From: Leptobrachium leishanense
Taxonomy: Eukaryota; Chordata; Amphibia; Anura; Megophryidae
Assembly: GCA_009667805.1 (NCBI GenBank)
Contig: CM019067.1
Location: 162,707,049-162,771,048, forward strand
DNA: 64,000 bases
Reading direction: 5' to 3'
Part shown: piece after piece, positions 13,005 to 23,985 of the stretch
Position numbering within the stretch: position 1 is the stretch's first letter
How the letters are laid out: every line of letters begins with the position of its first letter
Program-made: the position numbers and the translations under genes
Notes under the pieces: model-generated
Database searches by the model: none
The model's input: only the letters and a program-made list of their open reading frames with translations
Told to the model about the DNA's origin: nothing

Positions 13005-15955
13005 TTAATAACTGGTTGACCCTCCTTTGGCAGCAATAACCTCAATCAAACGTTTACTGTAGCTGCATATCAGACCTGCCCAACGATCTGGAGTAATTTT
13101 GGACCACTCCTCTTTACAAAACTGTTTCAGTGTAGCAATATTCTTGGGATGTCTGGTGTGAATCGCTCTCTTAAGGTCATGCCACAGCATTTCAATCGGG
13201 TTGAGGTCAGGACTCTGACTGGGCCACTCCAGAAGGCGTATTTTGTTTTGTTGAAGGCATTCTTTTGTTGAATTACTTGTATGCTTTGGTTCATTGTCCT
13301 GTTGCATCACCCATCCTCTGCGGAGCTTCAGTTGGCGGACAGATGGTCTTACGTTTTCCTGCAAAATGTCTTGATAAACTCTGGAATTCATTTTTCCATC
13401 AATGACAACAATCCATACAGGCCCTGAGGCAGCAAAGCAGCCCCAAACCATGATGCTCCCTCCGCCATGTTTTACAGTGGGGATGAGGTTTTGATATTGG
13501 TGTGTTGCACCTTTTTTTCTCCACACATAGTATTGTGTGTTTTTTCCAAACAACTCAATTTTGGTTTCATCTGTACACAGAATATCTTGCCAGTAGTGCT
13601 GTGGAACATCCAGGTGCTCTTTTGCAAACTTCAAACGTGCTGCAGTATTCTTTTTGGACAGAAATGGCTTCCTCCGTGGTGTCCTCCCATGTACTGCATT
13701 CTTGTTTTATTTTTTCCTTATTGTAGTGTCAGGTATATTACACAGAACAAAGAATTTAAAATGGATGCCTGTAGCCATTTTGTTTTAAAGACAGTTTTTC
13801 TTTCAAAATATTCTCTAGGTTTAGAAATGAAGAAGATTTTTTTTACAAAGTTCATTCCTGGGTTAAGAAGCCCCAGACATGAAGGAACCTAGAATGAATG
13901 CGAGATAATGCTAAGACATGTCATAAGTAAATTTATTGGTCTGTTTTAAATTTTAAAACAAAAGAGATTTTGTCTTTTGGGTATAGGAATAAGAGTTAAA
14001 TATTTTGTAATATAAAAGTATATTCACAAAATATATGTTTATAATCCAGGTATATTTTATTATAATTACAATAGTGAAATATATACTCCAATAAATATTG
14101 TAGAAAGTATAATTGATAAATAAAAGAAATCACTGAAGAATATTCTGTAACCAGAAAAGAATTTAGCTGATAAGGCTCTTAGCAACCAAAAGGGAGGAGA
14201 GCTATAAATCTCAAGAGACAGTCTAGAGTCTAGAGTCTAGTTAGAAGACAAGGTTCTTTGTTAAGTTAGTCTGACCTTTTGACCCTAAGATAAGAATTAA
14301 TGGAATTAATGGAATTAATATAAGAAGTGCAATACTGCCCTCTACAGGATAGTAAAAATAATGATTTATATTATCATTAATATTAACTGTGTGGCTATAA
14401 TAAGCGGGAAAAAGTTTTTGGTAAGTCAGTCAGAGATTGCCAGCCATCGGGACGCATCGCAATGCACTCAGACGTCCATTACATATGACCCTCTGAAGAG
14501 TCAGAGATTCCAGCGGAGAGAGTCACATCACCATGCGCTCAGACATTTATTATACATGACACTCTGAGAAGTCGGAGATCAGACAGAGACTCACATCAGA
14601 CTCACATCACCATGCACTCAGATCCCAAGACATGAGGCAATTAATATTCTCACCAAATCTCTAACTCACATGCATTGATTATCTAATATCGATAATTTTC
14701 ACATATTCCAAAACAAAGCATCACATAGAAAATTCCAAGGCAGACTCATCAACATCCAAATTGGACAGGTAATGTATGAAATAAGGAATTAATGTAAAAA
14801 TATATTTGTAGAGATTTTGCAACGCAGACTGAGATTTCTCGGATACGGTTAAAATCCAAATTCTAAGTATTTTCTATTCTGCAGATAGAAATATGAAGAA
14901 GTGGATATAAGGATTTATTCCTAAAGACATGTTGCAAGATTGATACCAATATATATATTGAATTTGGAAATTACTGTGATTAAAATTAATAAGCAAGGAA
15001 TTATATAACTACAAAATAAAAAGCAGAAGATTAGAAGTTTAATTCTCGAGATTAGGGGAGGATTCACTAAATAAGTTTTATTACTTATCATCAAATTAGC
15101 TCATCTTTTGTTGATCCATGTAGCATAGAGATATATATATATCTATAAGAGCTGGCTGGTTAAACATTGTTTGCTGGGAATTGCATGTTGTATTAAGCAG
15201 AAATGTTTATTAACCATTTGTGTATTAGTTACTAACTGATAAGGTAAATGATATTAATCATATATGCAGTTACTAACCGGAGATACATATATTGTGAAGC
15301 TAGTTTTTATATGCTGATGGAGTGTGGTTTATAAATTGTTGTTTATGATATGAGATTTGAAATTCTTTTGTATACGTAATAAATATATATATATTTTTAT
15401 CCGATTATTGATTATTGTATTTTTTAAAGCAAAACACAGACATTAAAAGAATTCAGGATAATTTCTAAGAGATATAAACGATTGATATTTGTGTCTCGTA
15501 TAAGTTTCTTATGAAATAATAATCCCTGATATATTGGAGACGACTGCCGAGGTAGGTCCAGTAAGTCCAATATAGACATATTGGAGGCTTGGCTGATAAA
15601 TCCAATATATACAAACGTGTTGTATTCACGTGCAGAGATTATATCCGACAGTAGATGTGTCAACAAAAGTGTTAGCATGTGCCAGAGATTTCTGTAAGTC
15701 TTTAGCTGACACTCTAGGATTCTTCTTTACCTCATTAAGCATTCTGCGTTGTGCTCTTGCAGTCATCTTTACAGGACGACCACGCCTAGAGAGAGTAGCA
15801 ACAGTGCTGAACTTTCTCCATTTGTAGACAGTCTGTCTTACCGTAGACACATGAACATCAAGGCTTTTGGAGATACTTTTGTAACCCTTTCCAGCTTCAT
15901 GCAAGTCAATGATTCTTCATAATAGGTCTTCTGAGAGCTCTTTTCTGCGAGGCAG
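13005..15955 (-). pseudogene. Tc1 transposase, broken in two
   Basis: The N-terminal helix-turn-helix part is at 15626-15955: [17 protein letters not shown], then the GRP linker and QKSLAHANTFVDTSTVGYNL. The C-terminal DDE part is at 13005-13715, with TDETK, QQDNEPKHTS and LNPIEMLW; 34 residues separate the last two catalytic positions, so DD34E is kept. Defects: the expected start codon reads CTG (15953-15955), an in-frame TGA follows near 15918, and about 1.9 kb is inserted between the halves at the end of the DNA-binding domain. Apart from these breaks it matches the usual ~340-aa family. Confidence 0.9.
13705..15645. mobile_element. Unclassified AT-rich insertion in the Tc1
   Basis: This segment lies between two parts of one transposase gene, so it is an insertion. 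It is AT-rich, non-coding, and contains short direct repeats (GTCTAGA near 14221-14241, GGAATTAAT near 14300, CAGAGATT with CTCAGA blocks near 14440-14620). I see no clear inverted ends and no long terminal repeats. A solo LTR of an unfamiliar family is possible. Boundaries are approximate, within ~20 bp. Confidence 0.5.
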
Positions 15956-16335
15956 GGTTCACATCAGGCAGTGCTTCTTGAAACCAGTAAACCCAAAACT
16001 GGTGTGTGTTTTTAAAGGGCAGGACAGCTTTCAGCAACACATCCAATAATATCACACTGATTGGACTCAAGGTTGGCTCACTCCTGGCTCCAATTAGCTC
16101 TTGGAGAAGTCATTAGGCTAGGGGTTCACATACTTTTTCCACCCTGCACTGTGAATGTTTACATGTTATGTTCAATAAACACATGAAAACAAATAATGTT
16201 TGTGTTGTATTATTTTAAGCAGACTGTGTTTTTCAAATTATTGTGACTTAGATGAAGATCAGAGCACATTTTATGACCAATTCATTCAAAACTCCACGTA
16301 ATCCCAAAGGGTTCACATACATTTTTTTGCCACTG

Positions 16336-16887
16336 TACGTGACTGAGCTTCCTAGGTGCGGGAATATGAATAGGAGTCCTGACGCTAGTGTTCAAACGCT
16401 TGTGTAAACCCAATGTAGTTATTATTAATCTTTATTTATAAAGCGCCAACATATTCCGTAGTGCTGTACAAGTTGTCTGAGTAAACATATTAGTGTGTCC
16501 GTAGATTCGCTGTTCGTAGGTGAATAAGCAATAAAGTGAACTACAGTGATAGGAGTAAAGGGATTTATAGCCCATTTTTTCACTTAGAGGGCTCACTAGC
16601 TAACTGCCTAGCTTCTGGTAAGTAGAGAGAATAGGAACAGATGGCAAGTGTGCCTTCTTGGGTTCACGGTAAATAGGACAGTATAGAAGAATTAAATACA
16701 CTAGCTCCTCACTTGTACTGTGTAGCGCTCACTCCCGGAGGAGCCGCTGAAAATGAACCACGGGTCAGTCTCCCCGCACTAGGGAATAAATATACTCCAG
16801 CACAGTTGTGGATTTTATAATTTATATAGTTTACTAGAGTAAAAAAGCATATAATCAGACACGGTGTTCGTAGATATATTTACAGTA
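16336..16887. other. No gene; short dispersed-repeat fragment at 16433-16472
   Basis: The only recognised item is TTTATAAAGCGCCAACATAT at about 16433, a second copy of the head of the repeat at 9990-10490. The rest is unassigned. Confidence 0.5.
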
Positions 16888-17065
16888 TTTCGTATCGCGG
16901 TAAACGCGCAGCGGAAAAAGAAATACGAGGCTTCGTATTTCGGGAAAAACGCAGCCGAACAGAAAAAAAATACAATGCTTCGTAATTTCGAGAAACGCGT
17001 AGCGGAAAAGAGAATGCAATATTTTGTAATTCGAGAAACGCGCAGCGGAAACAAAATAAAATGCG
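16888..17065. repeat. CpG-rich tandem repeat, ~45-57-bp unit
   Basis: About four degenerate units repeat the order TTCGTATTTCG, then AAACGCGCAGC, GGAAAA and AATACGA. The CpG density stands out from the AT-rich neighbours. It gives overlapping open frames on both strands (16815-17115), which reflects the repeat and not a gene. Confidence 0.7.
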
Positions 17066-17878
17066 AATCTTTACCCCTTTTTGGGATATTAGGGAGTGAG
17101 TCCCGCACAGGTTAAGTCCCGGACTGTAAGTGTATGTGTGTGTTATGGTACCCGGGTACTATTCAACTGGCCAGTGAATTACTTATAGCGATGTCTTCGA
17201 CTAGTCAAGTTGGGGCCCTGTGGGTTTTGAAGACAAACAGCAGCGTGCTTTCTTGACTTTATAAACCGGCCTTGGAGGCCTCTCACCCATCCGCTCGATC
17301 ACCAAAGCTCCGCTGAGCCAGGACGTCTCTCCGCTTGTTGCCTTGCTGGGATACCGGCTACTGGATCTGTGGTCAGGCTTTCTTTGCTCCGGCCCGGACT
17401 TGTCCAGCTACCGCCTGCTCTCCCTTCCAATGGACTTGCGGTACTCCTTACTCGGGGTCCTCTGCTTGCCTGGATAGTAGCTTGGGTAATGTCTGTGGAT
17501 AACTAGGGTTCCGTCTGGTAAAGCTGGATAATCTGGATTGGAATCCTAGTAGGCTCCACCTGCGCTCCGGCCTAGCTAGTGTTCCGCTCGGCAGCACTGG
17601 GTCTTGTCTACCCCACTCCCTGGCGCGCTCTGCCACGCTCTCCACGAGGCTCAGGATGTCACTCGGCGTATCCCACCCACTTCCTGTCTCCGTTCCTAGA
17701 GCATGCCGGGAAATGTAGTCCCAATGTCCAGTGTCTCTTATCGCGCTTTCTCTCCCTCCGGTGGCCAAAAATAGGTACTGCCACAGTAGGGTTTTAAACA
17801 CAGCGCTACAACTGTTTCTCTAGTCTCTAAAGAAAGTGCCTGTTAGTCAGATAACCCACCTCTTCATACATTGTGGCA
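17066..17878. other. G+C- and CpG-rich segment of unknown origin
   Basis: This stretch of about 0.7 kb (17110-17830) is much richer in G+C than its surroundings. It contains pyrimidine-rich runs and CCGGCCCGGA-type sequence. The frames 17448-17801 (-) and 17579-17797 (+) overlap antisense and show no domain. It could be the 5' region or LTR of a retroelement; there is no direct proof. Confidence 0.35.
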
Positions 17879-17879
17879 T

Positions 17880-18111
17880 GTCAACCTATGGTCCCTAGGA
17901 AGAACATTTAAAAACGTGGTATAAAATAGGAAGGATTCCTAGTTGGCTCAGCTCATCAGTGCAGTGGTTTGGCTTGTATAGCTCTATGCATCTTGCCCAG
18001 CGGGCGTCATCAGGAGCTTGTGGCAAGAATTTCAGTGAGCAGATAATATCTGGCGATGTTACTGGACAGGCACCAAAACAATCCCTTTATCTCCTGTAAA
18101 GTAATTTCCCT
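17880..18111 (-). repeat. Fragment with CTGATGA-helix motif
   Basis: On the minus strand CTCCTGATGACGCCCGCTGG is followed by GCAAGATGCATAGAGC. CGCCC and GGGC can pair. This order resembles the motif in the palindrome at 19420-20640. The full extent is unknown. Confidence 0.35.
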
Positions 18112-19419
18112 GCTGTGAGGGGGGAAACCCATCTTTCCGATGTCAACATGGCCTTACATGATGACATTAGTGTGCAGGGTGGGGGTGGGGTCCCGCATTG
18201 AAGGCTGACATCCAAAATATCATCCTGCTATGGATGGATCCTCTGATTGTCGTTGATCTGCGGTATTGAGATGATGCATTGAGTTCCCCTCTACACACAA
18301 TGAGGAAATTGTAAGACAAGATCAGCGCATCGTCTGCAGCAAAGGGGTTAAGACATTAGAATCTATAAAGCAAGAAAACTCTACAGGCCTTCTGGTAGCG
18401 ATCATTGACATTTTAGAAAAAGCTGTAAAATAATAGAAATTCTGATTTGTTTTGTTACAAGTGATTTAGAAATTATGTTGCAGTGTTCAAAGTCAAAACC
18501 AAACAAAATATATTCACAATAAATGTTAAGGTCAAGTCACTTTACAGTTCATATTACAGTACATCCTATGTTAAAATATTACTGGAATTTGTATTCTACA
18601 GTATGCCTAATACATAAATGGTTTACTAAATTCTGCTTTTAAAAGAAATTGGATTAGTCCAATTTCAATCCTAATATATTGCCTTCAAGTGTTTTTGTTT
18701 TCATGCTTCTGACAAGTGTTTCATAGAACCATTCCATATTTCACAGAATTTCCCCAAAGATAAACAAGGTGAACAGGCTTTATATATTATACATTAGTGC
18801 GCCTTGTGATTGTTTATTTCATCCTTATTTTTTATCTCTCTCTGTTCCATCCTTCTCTCATGTATTTTAAAAAATATTCCCAATAACATTATTTCGCTTG
18901 AACAAAAGCTGGTATTATATCCATGCAATCTATTTTACACCTACAGGGAAAATTTTAATTACAGTAGGATAATTAACAACACTTTTGTTCTTGCCCTTGA
19001 GAATTTAAACAAGTACATGATATGTATTTGAAATGGAGTGAAATGTCCTTTGTTAATGGATACGCATTGTACAGATGACAAATACCATAGATTTTCATTA
19101 GACAGACATTACTGCAATATTTCAAATTGTATAAGTGAATGGTTTGTGTTCAAATAATGAAAACATAGAATAACATTTATTACACATTTTGAAATAAGGT
19201 ACAGTAATCCTTATGATTATTATTAAAAACAACTTGTTATCATTGTAAGCTTTAGTTTATATGATGAATATGGGATGCTGCAGTTGTGTTAGGGTCCTAG
19301 AATATATAAATATTATTTTATTTAGAGATGTATAAGCAAGAGCAAATGCTGTATACAGCAACCCTACATGAATATAAGCAAAGGAATTGAATAGGTCATT
19401 ACAAGCATATTGTATAAAT
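18112..19419. other. No gene; AT-rich sequence
   Basis: There is no recognisable domain, repeat boundary or RNA gene. A small frame at 18810-19031 has a hydrophobic start but AT-rich, random-looking content. Confidence 0.5.
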
Positions 19420-20640
19420 ACGGAAATGCAGGGAGTACACTCTAAGGGAGAAAGCACAAACGTTTCATAGTGCAGCATGTATTGACTAATACATAATAGG
19501 CCCCATGGAAATACACTCACAGTATTCAAGATAATGGTAGGCATATAAACATATAACTGCTTCAATGTTACCTCTCCAATGGATTCCTCACGCCTTTATC
19601 CTGGTACCCCGCCACCACAGGACAAACCAAGTAAAGCTGCTCCGATGAAAAGAGGATTTATTGGTAATACAAGCAGTATACAGAAAGCTCCAATGCGTTT
19701 TGTCTATATACAACGATAAGACTTCATGAGGGAAAAAATATATTTGTTTTCTCCCTGATGAAGTCTAGTCATTGTATATAGACAAAACACATTGTAGCTT
19801 TATGTTTACTACCTGTATTAAAAATAAATCCTCTGTTGATTGCAGCAGCTTTTCTTGGTATGTCCTGAGGCGGCGGGGTACCAGATTAAAGGCGGGAGGA
19901 ATCCATTGGAGCGGTAACATTGAAGCAGTTAAATGTTTATGTGCCTACCAGTATCTTGAATCCTGTGAGTGTATTTGTCACGTTTCCACTGGTTCTAGCC
20001 ATACCCCCTGTTGGTGAGAGTGATCAAGGCCAGCTCTTCCCCCATCTGGGTTAGCCATTCCACCCTGTGCTTTTCCTGGATTCCCCTGTGGCTGATCTGG
20101 CCTGAGATAACTTGGTCAGTCCTGTTTCCCATAAATATTTATGTGCCCTGTATCCTGTATAGTATTACAAGGACAGGATAAGGACCTTGCTCCAGATCAG
20201 GGTTTCCTCGTGTGTGTACTTTTGTGATGCCAGAATCTTGATTAACCCTCGCCCTTCCTGTTCTCCCGTCTATGTGTTATTTCTTGTTAGGTTTCTTTCC
20301 CTAGACAGAAGGCCATACAAGGACCTTACCCCAGAGTTAGGAATCCCTTTAGAGTTTTTCAGTGTTCTCCTTGTTCTCCTGCCATTCCTGTTACAGTCCT
20401 ATTAAAAATCTTGTCTTGTATCAGTATATTATCTGTGTCCTGTGGTCTGTCTATGCAGCCAGCAGCTATCCTGGGCTGAATATCCTGGACAAAAGGCCCA
20501 CCTTGGCTCATGCCGAGTGCCCCCCTGTGACAGTATTTCCACGGGGCCTATTATGTATTAGTCAATACATGCTGCACTATGAAAAGTGTTTGCGCTTTCT
20601 CCCATAGAGTGTACTCCCTGCATTTCCTTTTTTATACATT
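19420..20640. repeat. Long palindromic (foldback) element
   Basis: The left arm (~19420-19735) is complementary to the right arm (~19742-19970 plus 20533-20640). Paired landmarks are GGTACCCCGCC (19603) with GGCGGGGTACC (19871), CAATGGATTCCTC with its complement, and GCAGGGAGTACACTCT with AGTGTACTCCCTGC. The centre is near 19738. The right arm is split by a solo LTR. The inner ends carry a CTGATGA-helix-AAAAC arrangement. The origin is unknown; an inverted pair of retroelement ends is possible. Confidence 0.75.
19976..20532 (+). mobile_element. Solo LTR in the palindrome
   Basis: It starts TGTCACG, ends CTGTGACA, and is flanked by an exact GTATT duplication (19971-19975, 20533-20537). It is 557 bp. 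CCATAAATATTTATG near 20130 may be a promoter element, and ATTAAAAA near 20400 a poly(A) signal, which supports the + orientation. The two halves of the palindrome's right arm join when it is removed. It is Ty3/gypsy-like by ends and duplication length. Confidence 0.88.
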
Positions 20641-20873
20641 CAGTCTGCAGCGCCAATAGGAAGAGATGCTGGTGGGGATCTACATAACACAAAAGCGTTT
20701 AGCTTGTATATTCCCATATTGTGACATTTTTCCTTTTATTACAAGCATATTGGATGGTCTATATGCTATATCTTTATTTCAATTGTAGATTGTGAGTATT
20801 TCTAGTGCAATAATCATTGATACCTGGATACTCAGATCATCTTAAATCTGATGTGGAAGAAGGGTACAGTGGC

Positions 20874-21010
20874 TATAGAAAAGAATTACCCCCTTGGAAT
20901 ATAATCACATTTTGTCGCTTTGCAGCTTGAAATAAAGACAGACACTGTTTTTGTTTATCCAGTTGTATTTACTCAGTGCAATTTATAACATCCAAGTGAA
21001 AGATACAACA
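20874..21010. mobile_element. Tc1-type end fragment
   Basis: Begins ACAGTGGCTATAGAAAAGAA with a preceding T, then AATTACCCCCTTGGA, which looks like one Tc1-type inverted end with its subterminal sequence. No transposase and no second end were found. Confidence 0.5.
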
Positions 21011-21014
21011 CACA

Positions 21015-21682
21015 TGTAGGGGAATGGAATATACTGTATGTCTACTAAATAGCAGCCAAAGAGGTTTGCTTGGAGGCCCCAGTGGATAGTGGGCCACGTA
21101 GTAGAAAGCTGCAGACTCCACAGGAGTAACATAGCACCAAGGGCCTAGGCAATAGTGATGCACAGGTAAGGATGATAACTGGAACTCAGGAACCCAGGCA
21201 GATCTCCGGTCCCACTGAATAGTGGGCTACGCAGTATAAGTCCAGAAACAGGAGCCAGGAATACTAGAAAACAACTAGGAAAACAACAGTACAAGTGATA
21301 AAGGGTAATAATAACAAACAGGGAGAGGCAGCTCACAGGACCTCACATGAACAGGATGGGGAACAGAATGAGAGAGCGTGGATGGAAGGGTGTGTCCAGT
21401 TTTTATGCACACCCACACAGGATCTGGCACAGGAATTATCCCTTGAGTGGAATGTAGACATAGAGTAAATAGTAACCAATGTGGCCACAAGCAGGCTCCT
21501 AGGGCTGGGGCATGACAGCACTAGAGGAAGGGGTGTGCCCTGCTAAAATGGGAAAAAGTCCTGGAGTTAAAGAGGAGCACCTGATAGTCCAAGCAAGGGA
21601 AACCTGAGCCATGAAGGATGCTGCTTGATTATGGCAGAGCAGTGCCAGATTTGGCCTTCCTCTTGCGCCGGCGGTGTGAACA
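21015..21682 (-). mobile_element. LTR-like block, minus strand
   Basis: Read on the minus strand it begins TGTTCACACCGCCGGCGC and shows GCATAAAAACTGG near 21403, a possible TATA box. It then becomes pyrimidine-rich. Its first ~60 bases resemble the LTR at 36186-36973. No duplication was found and the left end is approximate. The open frames inside (21145-21521) are in non-coding LTR sequence. Confidence 0.5.
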
Positions 21683-22070
21683 GTTTGTGTCTTGGGTTTC
21701 GGGAAGCTATTATAAAGTACAGGCTACACTTTCCTTCCATGCACTTTTTTAAGGCATGCACACAGCACAAATTGACATGGGGGTTAAGCAGCCGGATTCC
21801 CCTTTTTCTCTAGCCCTCTCTTTACTCCCCCCCCTTTTTGTATGTGTAAAGAAATGCTAATTAAATAATTAATTTAATGCAAACAATGAAGTTGTTATTT
21901 TTAAAATTTTGCGCCCTATTGTACCTGTAGAATGTCTGGGGGTCATTCGGGCAACCAGGGGCACTATTTTTCTGGTTTAGTATTGACAGTTGTGCAAGGT
22001 TTTCCCCCATTTTGTAACAAGCCCCATTTCTTTAGAGCACCATTAAATCCAGACAAGGGAACTGAAACTC
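21683..22070. other. No gene
   Basis: Unassigned sequence; no frame with a recognisable domain. Confidence 0.45.
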
Positions 22071-22071
22071 T

Positions 22072-22172
22072 CCCCCCCCCAGATGTTTGTTGCTGACAAT
22101 TCCCAGAATGTTTTGATTACAAATAATGGACAGAGAATCATGGGAGGTGTAGTTCAAAAACATCTGGGGAGG
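22072..22172. repeat. Short MITE-like inverted repeat
   Basis: CCCCAGATGTTTG on the left is complementary to AAACATCTGGGG on the right, and the inner CAATTCCCAGAATG pairs roughly with GAATCATGGGAG. It is about 100 bp, non-coding, probably a miniature DNA transposon. Confidence 0.6.
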
Positions 22173-22175
22173 CAA

Positions 22176-23130
22176 AATTCATGATGTATATACCTTTTCA
22201 TTTTCTCAAAACTTGAATGTGTGTTAATAACTTTTAAGTGAAGTGGAGTTTGCTTTAACCTGAATGTAATGTAAATTTTTGACTAACATTTTTTTCAAAG
22301 AACTCCTATGTGCTTCAATATCATTAAATGATTAATAAATCTTAAAAAAGACTAAGAACTAAAATCTCTCCCTTGATTGCTCTTACTATTATTTTAACAC
22401 ACATAAGCCAATTCCTGAACCATATATATACTTATGATAGTTGCATATATTCCAAATCCTTCTCAATGCATACATTAATTTACTTTAAAGCCTTTATTTC
22501 AATGTTTCATTATTTTGGCCTCTACGCTATTCATTCGTTTTTCTTTTTCTATACATAGACATTATTCCAGGGGTTAATTGAATTGCTCCTTCTGGATGTA
22601 AATTCCCTGAACATCTGAAATATCATATATCTACAAGCTAAAATACGTTTTTTTGTTTGCTTTGATAAATCTTTTGGCTACAGTTCTGTCTTATGCGCTA
22701 TCAACGGCTACAGCATTGTATTAATCCTACCAAATGCTTATTGACCCCATTCCATCTGAATAACTGTGGAGAGAGGAAAAGTATTGGCATTTAAAAAATG
22801 TGTGTCTCAATGAGATGTATCTCCATGGTATTTAAAATACCAGCTGCAGATGTGAATAATGCACAAGTTTAACCCCTTCACTACCAAGTGATTTTCCAAA
22901 AAAAATTAAATTGTCAGAAACCAGTGGTTTTTTGAAAAATCATTTTTAATAAATTATACAGCAATACATATCTATTACTTTAATAACCTATTTGGCCGGT
23001 AGATGGCACCATCTACTGCCACATTGTGTTACAGAGGTTTGAGTGACTGGTCTATTTTCTTCTATTTCTCCCTGCTTCGATACTTCAGAGCTTTGAGCAG
23101 CTGATTTTTCACTTTCTGTCATGACATGTC
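22176..23130. other. No gene; shared block at 23047-23110
   Basis: AT-rich sequence. The block TTTTCTTCTATTTCTCCCTG with GAGCAGCTGATTTT matches 11568-11635, so part of this stretch belongs to the same dispersed repeat. Confidence 0.45.
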
Positions 23131-23141
23131 ATATAGAGACT

Positions 23142-23900
23142 TAATGGGTTATTCACTAACCTCCGAAATTGGCCCCAAATTGCACCAAACGGTGAATTTC
23201 ACCATTCGATGCAATTTTGGGTAGGTTCGTCTTTCACTAAGCTGTCAATTCAGCAAATACAGCAAATAATCGATAGCGAAATACAGTGTTATTCGCCGCA
23301 AATTGGTGTGTTCATCAGCACCAAATTGTCTCATAGAGGACTCTAATATCTTCTATTCCCAGAATGCAGAATTGCACAGAAATTCCGGCAAAATGCCCTG
23401 ATTTTTAGTCTTTCAATTCGACAGGTTTAAACAGACTAATCTCATAAATTTCAATGTAAAAAAGCAATATATATTTTAATTTTTTAAAGACCATTTATTC
23501 GTTTTATTTCTTGCAAAAAACATTTTTATTGCTTCATCGTTTTAAATACCAATATTGTATTTTTGAGACAACATTTTGTTGTTCTTATTTTGCAAAAGCT
23601 TTTTTAATAAACCTTTTTATTTATTTTTGAAGGACCTTATTTATTATTTAAACACATTTTTATTGATTTAAACTCCGAAAAGAAAAGGAGACCTCCTTTT
23701 TTTTCAGTTCAGTGGAATTTGCCAACGCCAATTCAGGACAATTCGGTGGTATTTGACAAAATTAGATAAATACTTTGGTGACTCCAAATTCGAAAAAATA
23801 CAGTGACCATTCGCTAAATAGTTAATTCCCCATATATTCAGCGAAACGGAATCACCGAGGTGAGCCAAAATGTGTCAGAATAGAGGTTGAGAATAGACCC
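23142..23900. repeat. MITE with GGGTTATTCACTAA end
   Basis: The left end is GGGTTATTCACTAACCTCC; the right side holds degenerate inverted boxes (TTCGCTAAATAGTTAATTCC and a terminal GAATAGACCCTT). Inner A/T-rich sequence with AATTCGGTG-type boxes is shared with 52812-53058. There is no coding sequence. Confidence 0.6.
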
Positions 23901-23914
23901 TTACGTAATTTATT

Positions 23915-23985
23915 TATAACGGATTTTACCAGGAAGGATACATTGAGATTTCTCTCGTTTTCAAGTATGTCCTGGGCTCAAGAAC
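23915..23985 (-). mobile_element. SINE tail fragment
   Basis: GGATTTTACCAGGAAGGATA and CTCGTTTTCAAGTATGTCCT match the 3' tail of the SINEs at 38802-39011 and 49926-50130. Only the tail is present, so this is a truncated copy. Confidence 0.75.

Larger units (their letters stand above)
12786..16335 (-). mobile_element. Tc1-type transposon split by a later insertion
   Basis: Inverted ends CAGTGGCAAGAAAAAGTATG and the complement near 16335 are bounded by TA (12784-12785, 16336-16337). The inner inverted block AAAAAGTATGTGAACC recurs near both ends. The transposase is on the minus strand in two pieces separated by ~1.9 kb of unrelated AT-rich DNA. Confidence 0.92.

Noticed and set aside
17448..17801. 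117-aa minus-strand frame in G+C-rich DNA
   Set aside because: Overlaps an antisense frame; composition-driven, no domain.
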